Positions 1-8,600 of a DNA stretch of 18,553 nt are shown piece after piece. Every line of letters begins with the position of its first letter. The first letter of the stretch is position 1. The translations under genes were made by a program, and so were the position numbers. The stretch covers positions 1 through 18,553 of the forward strand of contig JAAMXY010002129.1 of assembly GCA_019677205.1 (NCBI GenBank), written 5' to 3'. The stretch comes from Pinguiococcus pyrenoidosus (taxonomy: Eukaryota; Sar; Pinguiophyceae; Pinguiochrysidales; Pinguiochrysidaceae). Below the pieces are notes generated by a model. The model did no database searches. It saw only the letters and a list, made by a program, of their open reading frames with translations, and was not told where the DNA came from.

Positions 1-2238
1 CGCAAGGTGGACATTGAAGCGGCGGACGACAAGGGGGCCACGCCGCTCATTGCTGCGGCCAAGGTCGGCTGGAAGCACGTGGTGCACCTGCTGCTCAACC
101 ACGGAGCCAGCATTGAGGCGTCGGAAAAGGATGGCACCACGGCGCTCTTTGGAGCAGTCACGAAAGGTCACAGGGAGGTGGTGACCTTGTTGATCGCCCG
201 TGGCGCAAACATGGATGCTCCTGGAACCGGTGGTTGGACCTTGCTGCGCCTTGCTGCGTGCCACAACCGGAGAGATCTCGCCCAATGGTGGTTGGACTCT
301 GGCGCAGATGTTGACGGCGCGACTGCTGCGGGATTCACCCCTCTGTCGATGGCAGCCGAGTTTGGGCACACCGGGGTCGCAGGGCTCTTGCTGGACCGAG
401 GCGCAGACGTCAATCACAAAAGCAAGGACGGTTGGACGCCCCTCATCATCGCTGCGGAGCATGGGAAAGCAGACATGGTCTCTTTCCTGCTGAAGCGCGG
501 TGCCGCCATGGAGACGCAAAGTGCATCTGGCCGCAATGCGTTGCTCATGGCCACGCAGCAGGGCCATGGGCACGTGGCCCAGATCCTTCTTGAGAACGGC
601 GCTGACGTGAATGCAAAATCACCGGACGGATGGACCGCGATGCACATAGCCGCCGAGCACGGCCACGAAAGCGTTCTTACCCTGCTTGTGAAGCGCAAGG
701 GGGATGTCGACGCGAGGAATGAAGATGGCGTCACACCGTTACTCCTCGCTGCTCAGCACAACCAGGTTGATATGGTTCAAGCGCTTGTGAAGGCCGGTGC
801 CGACGTTGATGGGAGGGACGAGGAGCAGTACAATGCGGTGCACCGAGCGGTGCAGCTTGGGTACCGGGAGTGTGCGAAGAGTCTTCTTGACAGTGGCGCC
901 TCCTTAGAGTCCGCGACTGGCGACGGTTCGACGCCCCTCGTTTCTGCGGCCATGCACAACAAGCCCCATTGCGTAGCCCTGCTTCTCAACAGTGGCGCCA
1001 ACATCGAGGCTGCCAAGGACGGGGGCTGGACTGCTCTTCTCGTCGCCTCCGAATGTGGTCATGACGTGGTGGTGTCCCTGCTGCTCGACCGCGGTGCAGA
1101 CGTGGAGGCTGCTGCAGGGGATGGATGCCGCCCGTTGATCGTTGCGGCGCAGAACGGGCACGAGAAAGTGGTCACGATACTGTTGCAGCACGGTGCTGAC
1201 GTCGAAGCAAAAATGAAACAGGGGGCGCGAGCAGTGTTTGTGGCGAGTCAAGCGGGTCACCATGACGTCCTCTCCCTTCTTCTGGGCAAGGGAGCCAGCG
1301 CAGATGCAGCGCTAGATGATGGCCAGTCGGCACTTCACGTGGCGGCAATGAATGGACACAAGGAGGTCGTATCGCTTCTCCTTAAGCACGGTGCCGACGT
1401 GAATGCCTTGATGGTCGATGACTGGACGCCACTTATAGCCGCGGCAGCTCGTGCGCATGCGGAGGTCGCGGAGGTGCTGCTCGCGGCCGGGGCAGACTTG
1501 GAAGCGGTGGAGAAGACTGGGTGCACCCCTCTTCTGGCGGCCGCAAGCACCGGCGACATGTCGGTGACGCTGATGCTCCTTGACCGCGGCGCGAAGTTGG
1601 TGAACGGGTTCACCGCTCTCCACGAAGCATGCATTCGCTGTGATCTCACTCGTGTACAAGAGCTTCTGGACGAAGGAGCCGATATCGACGAGGCGAGCCA
1701 CGGCCGGCTCACTCCGCTGACGTTGGCAGTATGTGTTCCCGGCAACGAAGCAGTCGTCACCTTCTTGCTGCAGCGAGGAGCGAAACTCGAAGGCGTGGAC
1801 CCGAGGGGCCTCACACCTCTCCACAATGCCGCCCGCTACGGCGACGTCTCGCTCTGTGAGCTCTTGCTGAAGGAAGGCGCAGTCATCAATGCGATGACGG
1901 ATGATGGGTACACTCCCTTGCTGCTCTGTGCACAGAAGGGAAACTATCGCGTCATCACACGCCTGCTGGAGCATGATGCGGATATCGTGCGGGTGACTCC
2001 GGAAGACGAGTCGGCTCTTTCCTTCGCGAAGCGCGGGAAGCATTTCATCATGGAGAACGTGCTTGTGAATTTCCTGGAAAGGCAGCTCCCATCGCTCCTC
2101 AAAGACTGCATCTCGGAAGAGAATGCTGAACGGGCTGCTCTGGTTGTGAGGGCCGCGAAGGAAGCAGGCAAGACGGAAGATGAGGATGGCGAAGCTCTGG
2201 AGGCAGCGCGGCATTTGCTGGACACGCTCGAAGGTTGA
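1..2238 (+). CDS. Ankyrin-repeat protein, 5' end missing (paralogue 1)
   Basis: The reading frame is open from the first base of the window to a TGA at 2236-2238. The first in-frame codons are already inside an ankyrin repeat, so the gene starts upstream. About 21 tandem repeats of 33 residues fill the visible 745 residues, with the usual pattern of G-x-TPL, AA-x-x-GH and LLL-x-x-GAD. Ankyrin repeats form stacked helix pairs that bind partner proteins, and no enzyme domain, signal peptide or membrane segment is visible, so a scaffold or adaptor role is inferred. Two irregular units are useful landmarks: one with a double Trp (WWLD, 286-297) and one shortened so that the next begins VNGF (1600-1611). 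A non-ankyrin tail of about 45 residues follows. Both landmarks and the tail recur in the next gene, so the two are tandem paralogues. No intron is needed. The partner and pathway are unknown. Confidence 0.95.
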   Translation, partial: RKVDIEAADDKGATPLIAAAKVGWKHVVHLLLNHGASIEASEKDGTTALFGAVTKGHREVVTLLIARGANMDAPGTGGWTLLRLAACHNRRDLAQWWLDSGADVDGATAAGFTPLSMAAEFGHTGVAGLLLDRGADVNHKSKDGWTPLIIAAEHGKADMVSFLLKRGAAMETQSASGRNALLMATQQGHGHVAQILLENGADVNAKSPDGWTAMHIAAEHGHESVLTLLVKRKGDVDARNEDGVTPLLLAAQHNQVDMVQALVKAGADVDGRDEEQYNAVHRAVQLGYRECAKSLLDSGASLESATGDGSTPLVSAAMHNKPHCVALLLNSGANIEAAKDGGWTALLVASECGHDVVVSLLLDRGADVEAAAGDGCRPLIVAAQNGHEKVVTILLQHGADVEAKMKQGARAVFVASQAGHHDVLSLLLGKGASADAALDDGQSALHVAAMNGHKEVVSLLLKHGADVNALMVDDWTPLIAAAARAHAEVAEVLLAAGADLEAVEKTGCTPLLAAASTGDMSVTLMLLDRGAKLVNGFTALHEACIRCDLTRVQELLDEGADIDEASHGRLTPLTLAVCVPGNEAVVTFLLQRGAKLEGVDPRGLTPLHNAARYGDVSLCELLLKEGAVINAMTDDGYTPLLLCAQKGNYRVITRLLEHDADIVRVTPEDESALSFAKRGKHFIMENVLVNFLERQLPSLLKDCISEENAERAALVVRAAKEAGKTEDEDGEALEAARHLLDTLEG

Positions 2239-2343
2239 ATCATGTTGCAGGAAGCAAGGGTCGATCTAGACGATCCGTAGCAAGCGACGAGCCTTGCCGA
2301 GGAATGCAACGCTGGGAAGCAGCATCAGGGTAGCTCCGTGCTG

Positions 2344-2370
2344 CATATGCGGCATATGCGGCATATGCGG
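2344..2370. repeat. Three copies of a 9-bp repeat, CATATGCGG
   Basis: The unit CATATGCGG is repeated three times without change. Each junction forms the palindrome GCATATGC, so the tract is also a small array of evenly spaced palindromic sites about 105-130 bp after the stop of the first ankyrin gene. It may be a simple microsatellite or a cluster of protein-binding sites; nothing here decides between them. Confidence 0.85.
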
Positions 2371-2477
2371 CGCGAGCGGAACATGTGCATGATTGATTTG
2401 AGATACCTAGTCGATGAAAGTGCTCTCCGCCCCTCGCAACCTTCAGCCCGTGAGAAGAGACCAAGCGCGACTTGCCG

Positions 2478-2510
2478 CAGAAACACGACCTGGCCCAGAA
2501 GCACGACCTG
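2478..2510. repeat. Imperfect 18-bp direct repeat
   Basis: The 15-base word CAGAARCACGACCTG occurs at 2478-2492 and again at 2496-2510, with one A/G difference and a period of 18 bp. It lies in non-coding spacer and has no recognised function. Confidence 0.7.
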
Positions 2511-2984
2511 CGCAGCTCCCGTGGAATTCGCCCGTTGCCACACACAGCCGTCGCGAAGACGCTGAGTCCTAGCTCGCCAGCACAACCATCCCCCCAAGAG
2601 CAAGTCCGCGAGACACGTCGTGCGTTGGACCGCGGCGACGAGCGCGACTCGCCTCGATCCCCTTCTTCGCAGCGCCCCACACTATAGAGCTGGCCGCAAT
2701 AGAGGGCCGAGCCGCCAATGCAGAACAGCGAAGGCCCAAATGGCCAACAACGCCATACAACGGCGCCACTCTCCCGCCCTTTTCCTTTTGGACGACTGCC
2801 TGAGCCAATCGGATGCACATAGCGGCGTCGGCGACGGCAGAGCCTCTTGTTGAAGCGCCAGAGCCGACCCCGAAGAACGTCGACGAGTGCCTCCGTTGCT
2901 TTGCAGCCGCTTCGCCAGGCTTCTCAGGGCAGAGCAGCGCTCCTTTCTCCGCCTGGGGCGACGTGGCGTTGGCCCCCGAGCATC

Positions 2985-5453
2985 ATGGACAGCCTTGATG
3001 CAGCGCTTCGGGCCGCGGTGGCCCAGGGAGACCTCGCGGAGGCTCGGAAGCTGCTGGACAACGACGTTTACATCGACGACGATGACGAGGATGGCTGGAC
3101 TCTCCTGCTTCTCGCGGCCTTTTCGGGGCAGCGGGAGCTGGTGGCCCTCCTGTTGGACCGCGGAGCCAACGTCAATCGGCCCAACAAGAACGGCGCGTCA
3201 GCGTTGTACATCGCGGCGCAGAAGGGTCACGTGGACATCGTGCAGCTGCTGCTCGGGAGGGCAGCTGACGTCCGCGTGGCGACGAAGCAGGGTGCTACGC
3301 CGCTGTACGTGGCGGCATGCAACGACCACAAGGACGTGGTGGAACAGCTGCTGAGTGCGGGCGCCGACATCGAAGGGGCGAACAGGAATGGCGCCACGCC
3401 GCTGTGCATCGCCGCGCAGAAGGGCCATGCGGCGATGGTGAGGCTGCTGCTCGGCCACGGAGCCATGATTGATGCGAGGAAGAAGAATGGATTGACGCCG
3501 ATGCTGCTTGCCGCGAAGCAAGGTCGGAGGCGGATGGTGTCGCTCTTGCTGGAGCATGGCGCAAGCGTGGAGGCAGTTGGCCTTGACGGAGACACGGCGC
3601 TTCTCGTTGCCGCCGACAACCATGACAAGGAGATGATGACCTTGCTCCTTGACCGCGGCGCAGACATCGAAGCGTCTCGCGACGGACAGACCGCTCTGTA
3701 CATGGCAGCGGAACGGGGTCACAAAGAGACGCTCCATCTGCTGCTGAAACGAGGCGCGAATCTCGAAGCTGCACCGGAGGGCGGCGCCACGCCGCTGCTC
3801 GTCGCGACGAAGGAAGGCCACAGAGAGTCTGTTGCTGTGCTCTTGAGTCGAGGCGCTGACGCGAACGCCGCCGACGAGGCAGGTGCAACGCCGCTCATCG
3901 TAGCGGCTGCCTGGAATCGCAAGCACGTCGTGTCCTTGCTCCTCGCGAAGGGAGCTGACATCGAAGCCGCCAAGAAGGACGGCTCCACTGCTCTTCATGC
4001 GGCCGTCCGGAATGGCCACACGGACATGGTCACCCTGCTACTGGAGTGCGGAGCCAGCATCGACAACCCCGGCTGGGCTGGGTGGACGCTGCTGGGCATT
4101 GCTGCGTTCCACGGGCGCCGCGATCTCGTCGCCTGGTGGCTGGATCGGGGTGCGAGCGTGGACGCTCCCGACTCGACGGGAAGCACCGCTCTGCACTTCG
4201 CCACGCGTGGGAATCACAGAGACGTCGTGAGCTTGCTCCTGGACCATGGCGCGAACAAGGAAGCCGCAAACGAGGCCGGGTCGACCGCACTGCTCCTGGC
4301 CTCGCAGGCCGGCCGCGAGGCCATCGTGTCGCTGCTGTTGGAGCGCGGTGCAGACACGGAGACTACGGACGCGCGCGGCTGGACGCCGCTTCTTGTGGCG
4401 GCGAGGAACGGCCATGAAGCTGTGGTGTCGCTGCTGCTGGATCACGGCGCGATGATCGAGGCCGCTAGGAACAAGGGCGGGTGGACACCTCTGCTCGTCG
4501 CCATCCAGAAGGGGCACGAGAAGGTCGCGTCCGTCTTGCTCGACCGCGGCGCCGACATTGAAGGGGCCAAGAAAGGAGGGTGGACGCCGCTGCTCATCGC
4601 GGCACAGTATGGAAACGTGGAGCTGGTGAGGCAGCTGTTGGACCGCGGGGCCGACATTGAAGCTGCCAACAGCGACGGAGAGACGGCGCTTCTCGTTGCC
4701 GCCATTGATGGGACGGCCTCGGTCGTGGAGTTGCTGCTGGACAGGGGCGCAGAATACGTAAACGGATTCGAGCCGCTCCACGTATCTTGCATTCTCAGAG
4801 ATGTGCCGAAAACTCAGAAGCTGCTGGGCAACGGCGCCAACGTCGACTCAAGAGCCAGCGGCCGCTTTACTCCTCTGACGCTAGCGGCGGCACAGCCGTC
4901 AAATGAACGAGTCATAGAAGTACTGCTGGACTACGCGGCCAGCATCGAAGGCGTCGATCCGGACGGATTCACCCCGCTGCACAGTAGCGCCAGCTCGGGA
5001 ACCAAGTCCTCCTCCGTCGTTCTGCTCGACCGTGGGGCAAACGTGGACTCGCGAACGAAGGACGGATGGACGCCCCTGCATGCGGCCGCCGAGAAGGGAC
5101 ACTTGGAGATTGTGGCTCTCCTGCTGAGTCGTGGCGCCGATGTCCTGTCCTTGAACGAAGCGGATAGTTCTGCGCTGAAGCTTGCCGCCCGCGCGGGACA
5201 TACGCATGTGGTCCACCATCTTGAGAAGCACGCGCACGCGCGCCTCCAGTCAGTTCTTGAGAGCTGTGTGGCCAGCGGGGACGAGGACATGGCGCGTCGT
5301 ATTCTGGTCCTCGCTGACGACGTCCGAATGGGTGTGGGCATTGACGTGAAACCGCTGGAAGCTGTACGTATGTTGTCTAGGAAATGGCAAGGCTCTGAGA
5401 ATGCCTCCTCTGATCAAAGGCCGAACGACTCAGGGGAGTTCGTGAGCAACTGA
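2985..5453 (+). CDS. Ankyrin-repeat protein (paralogue 2), complete
   Basis: The start chosen is the ATG at 2985. It sits in a strong eukaryotic context (A at -3, G at +4), and the protein then opens with a typical capping helix (MDSLDAALRAAV). The frame is open a further 46 codons upstream but without an ATG. The 822-residue product has about 22 ankyrin repeats of 33 residues from near residue 1 to about 750, then a tail of roughly 65 residues ending in a Ser/Asn-rich stretch. There is no signal peptide, membrane segment or catalytic domain, so a cytosolic or nuclear protein-binding scaffold is inferred. The WWLD repeat (4134-4145), the shortened repeat leading into VNGF (4758-4769) and the tail match the gene upstream in the same order. 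The gene is intronless and faces the PHD gene tail to tail. The partner is unknown. Confidence 0.95.
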   Translation: MDSLDAALRAAVAQGDLAEARKLLDNDVYIDDDDEDGWTLLLLAAFSGQRELVALLLDRGANVNRPNKNGASALYIAAQKGHVDIVQLLLGRAADVRVATKQGATPLYVAACNDHKDVVEQLLSAGADIEGANRNGATPLCIAAQKGHAAMVRLLLGHGAMIDARKKNGLTPMLLAAKQGRRRMVSLLLEHGASVEAVGLDGDTALLVAADNHDKEMMTLLLDRGADIEASRDGQTALYMAAERGHKETLHLLLKRGANLEAAPEGGATPLLVATKEGHRESVAVLLSRGADANAADEAGATPLIVAAAWNRKHVVSLLLAKGADIEAAKKDGSTALHAAVRNGHTDMVTLLLECGASIDNPGWAGWTLLGIAAFHGRRDLVAWWLDRGASVDAPDSTGSTALHFATRGNHRDVVSLLLDHGANKEAANEAGSTALLLASQAGREAIVSLLLERGADTETTDARGWTPLLVAARNGHEAVVSLLLDHGAMIEAARNKGGWTPLLVAIQKGHEKVASVLLDRGADIEGAKKGGWTPLLIAAQYGNVELVRQLLDRGADIEAANSDGETALLVAAIDGTASVVELLLDRGAEYVNGFEPLHVSCILRDVPKTQKLLGNGANVDSRASGRFTPLTLAAAQPSNERVIEVLLDYAASIEGVDPDGFTPLHSSASSGTKSSSVVLLDRGANVDSRTKDGWTPLHAAAEKGHLEIVALLLSRGADVLSLNEADSSALKLAARAGHTHVVHHLEKHAHARLQSVLESCVASGDEDMARRILVLADDVRMGVGIDVKPLEAVRMLSRKWQGSENASSDQRPNDSGEFVSN

Positions 5454-5643
5454 GTGAGAAGGCCTGCTTGAAGCCTGTTCAAAAAGAACGCAACGCTTGG
5501 CTCTCTGGTACAAATAAAACTGCGAGACAAAACACGACCGTCCCAATCGTGCCAATCGTCCGGCACACCCGGAGCATCGCTGTGTAAGTTGGTAGTGCAC
5601 AAGACAAGAGCGCTGCTTGGCTGCGCAGATCCAGGACGAAGCA
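5454..5643. other. Convergent 3' region between ankyrin and PHD genes
   Basis: This 190-bp gap separates the stop codons of two genes that point at each other. Both 3' UTRs must lie here or overlap the neighbouring coding region. The only recognisable signal is an AATAAA on the plus strand; no matching signal is evident on the minus strand. Confidence 0.6.
5513..5518 (+). terminator. AATAAA, candidate polyadenylation signal of ankyrin gene 2
   Basis: An exact AATAAA lies 60 bp past the stop of the second ankyrin gene, in a relatively A-rich stretch. Position and sequence fit a cleavage and polyadenylation signal. Many protists do not use this hexamer strictly, so the assignment is tentative. 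Confidence 0.45.
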
Positions 5644-8600
5644 TCAGGTTGCTTCTCCACGAGCGGTCTGAGCCGCATCATCCAGCTCGGGTGCATCTTG
5701 CGCTGGCTGCTGCGTCATTGGAGGCCACACCCTCTCGCCAGAGATAAGCTCGTGCTCCGGAGCCGCTGCCATATTTACATCACCTTGGGCGGTCTGCCTG
5801 ATCTTGGAGGAGCTCTCTCCCGCCGGCGATGAGCGGCTCATCAAGGGCGCAACCAGCCCGTCGCTCACCTCGCTTACCCCGCTGTGGGACTCGATACTTA
5901 TAACTCCTCCACCAAAGGCGCTTGGTGCCGGCGTATCTCCCTTCGTCTCGGCCCTCTCCACCGGCGTTGAGGATCGAAGGATCTCACCACTCGGCACCGC
6001 CGTTCCAACTTGCATAGGTGAGGTCGCACGTGGCCGAACCGCGTTTGCCATGTTGCCGACCGCACTCGAGTCTGTGGGCGCGGCGCCCCGTGCAACCCCG
6101 GCAGGACTCGGCTCTTTCTCGCGTCCAGCAACTTGCAGCAGGAAAGTTGCAGATGACGTGGAGACCTTCGTCCCGGGCAATTGGCCACTACCAGCCCCAG
6201 CTCCCCTAGAAGATGCACGAGATTGTGGGAATCGAGCACGGGACAGTTGCGCAGGAGCCTTTGGGGGAACAGGCGTCTCGAGCAAGGCGGAAGCAATGCC
6301 AGCTGGAGGAGGGCAAGGAAGCGGCGTCAGCGCAGGTGCTGTTAGCTGGCCCACAGCAGCAATCTTGCTCTGTGCAAGTTGAGCAGCGCCAGAGCTTTGG
6401 GACGCAATGAAGCCGTGCAGCGCTGCTTGCGCCGCGGTCGCCACGCTGGACAGGGTTTGTCCACCACTTGTGCCTTCACCAGCTGCCAATCTCGCTGCAA
6501 GCAGGCCCTGAAGCCCTTGGCCCGTGCCAAGGGCAGACAGTTGCCGGCCGTGAAGAAGAGCCGTCGCCAGCACTTGGTGCTTGTAGAGACCACGCAGAAG
6601 CGCCAGATTCTTCATGGCTGTCACTTGCCAATCTCGTTGGACCTTGGCGACGCAAGACACTTTAGTGCAAATTGCAAGGCTGCAATCACGATGGTTGGTG
6701 ACCTATGGCATACCTTCGCCTGCTGAGCAGCTTCGGCGACAGCTCGCGCGCGTTTTGACAGAGCTTTCTTTGGGCGCTTTGGCTCTCTTGGCGAGGTCGA
6801 GAGCCCTTCGAGCGGTCTCTTCACAGCTTGGACATCGCCTCTTCCATCAGCTGCTTTCCTGGCAGGCGCCTTTACACCTTGTGTCTTCGCCTCTTGCGCC
6901 TTCGGCGCTTGTGCCTTCGCCGCTTGTGCCTTTGCCGCTTGTGCCTTCGCCGCTTGTGCCTTCGGCGCTTGTGCCTTCGGCGCTTGTGCCTTCGCCGCTT
7001 TCAGTCCGTTTCTTTTCAGGGCTCGTATCTTGCCAATGAGGACCGCTTCTTCCCTCTCCACTGCCTTTGCTTCGTTCTCAGCTGCCTCGACCTTGTCTGT
7101 CGCGTCGGAAAGACTCCTCTCTTCTTCCGCAGCCTGCTTCTGCTGATTCAGAGCAGTCTTTTCCGACTCCGAGAGCAGGTCAAGCAAGGCCGTCTTGAGG
7201 AAGAGATCCATCCTCTCCAAAAAATACCAAGCGGCTCTAGATTCCCACGAGCCGACAGGGAGCGTTGTCAAAATCGAATGCCACACACTGCGAAGCTGCA
7301 TAAACGAGGTGATCCCATCGACAAAGGGTTCGGCAATGATGGACTTGACGGTATTTCCCAAGCCGCCTTTCCACGCGCACGACGACTCGTGCATGCAGAT
7401 TCGAAAGGCCCGTCGATCAAGTTCCCGCAGCAAGGGATGCTCGGACACATACTTTTGAAGTAGTGCAAAGCGATCCTTGAAAGCTGCCTCAGGTGTCCCC
7501 GCCTCCAGCTTCTTCGCGACGTCTTGGAGATTGAGGAGATGCCTCTGATCTTCCGAGCAAAGCTTGCACATCCACTTGCCATCCGGGAGATCGCGTGGAT
7601 CAACATCGATGCAGCTCCCGTGAAAGCTCCTTGGACAGAAGTCGCAGCAGATGAGAGCTTCTTGGCCATCCGATTTGCAGATGGAGCAGAAGTCCATGTT
7701 GCCGTCCGTGACGCTAGCAAGGCTGCGAACGGCGTGTAGCCGCTGCTCGAGTCGCTCCCCTCTTCTCTTGGCGGCTGCAAGCTGCGCTTCCATGCGGTTC
7801 TGCTCTCTTTGCAGCTGTGTTCTCTCGCGCTCTTCCCTCAGCCTTCTACTGAACTGTTCTTCATCCTCGGATTGGATGTCATTTATGTCAAGGTAAAACC
7901 CATCCGAGTCGTAGTCAAGGAGGCACTGGAGCCCTGCATCCTTCAGAGACGACAGCTTGGCCTTGCTCAGGAGCTCGTCCGCAGTGGTATCCTTCAGTGA
8001 TCCTCCGAGCGCGAGGTCACGTCGTCGCTTCCGGCCATGGCGAGAGAGCTCGAATCGGCGCCGGCTCTCCTCACTAGGAAAGGCTTGAATTAGCAGAGAC
8101 GAGTTCTCCGAAGCATCGTACAAGTAGCAGTCGTCCGAGAGGCCCTCTTCCCCAGCAGCTGAGCCAGTTGGCTGCTGCGTCCCTCCGCCGACACCCGGTT
8201 CTTCGTTCGAATCTGGCCTGGTATAGATTCGGACCAAGACTACCTTCGAGGTTGCGAGACAGCCCATATAGCCGAAGACAGTAAAGGATCCAAACTCGTT
8301 CGTACCCTGCCCCTTGATGAAGGTGACTGGCGGTTCCCCCAACGCATCTTCAAGCAATGCTTGGACCTTCGCGGTCTTGTCGGGCAGCATGAAGTCCTTG
8401 GGATTGCCATGGCCTATGGTTCGAAATGATAGCTGCTGAGAATCCTTGATCCGATGCCCATCGAGAACAAAGACGCCTTTGTAAACGCCGTTGAAGGCTC
8501 CCTCGAGCGGAGAAGGGCCGTGCGGTCCGTACGCGTGATTGCTCTTGGTGTAGGAGAAGTGCGCCTTATCCTGTCTCCGGTCCGCCAAGAACCAAGCTCC

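Larger units (their letters stand above)
2239..2984. other. Spacer between the tandem ankyrin genes
   Basis: This 746-bp spacer holds no convincing gene. It must contain the 3' end of the first ankyrin gene and the promoter and 5' UTR of the second, but no clear TATA box or AATAAA signal is seen. Two short tandem repeats are present, described separately. An ATG at 2813 opens a 61-codon frame that ends at 2998, past the ankyrin ATG at 2985 and in another frame. If the transcript starts upstream of it, this would be an overlapping upstream ORF. Confidence 0.6.

Noticed and set aside
1312-2214. Minus-strand frame of 300 codons
   Set aside because: It is antisense to the ankyrin repeats and shows the 33-residue periodicity of the opposite strand only. 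The same applies to the minus frames at 3198-4019 and 4038-4781.
2240-2818. Minus-strand frame of 192 codons in the ankyrin spacer
   Set aside because: It is low in domain-like content, Cys/Arg/Ser-rich, and includes the 9-bp repeat read as AAY tripeptides. There is no supporting splice or conservation signal.
1-5453. Ankyrin genes as bacterial or viral effectors acquired by transfer
   Set aside because: The start context, GC content and neighbours match the rest of this eukaryotic window, and ankyrin families of this type are common in protists. Nothing visible points to transfer.
6614-7463. Plus-strand frames with LVPSP-type or RLCLRR-type repeats
   Set aside because: They are the antisense reading of the 15-bp KAQAP minisatellite in the PHD gene.
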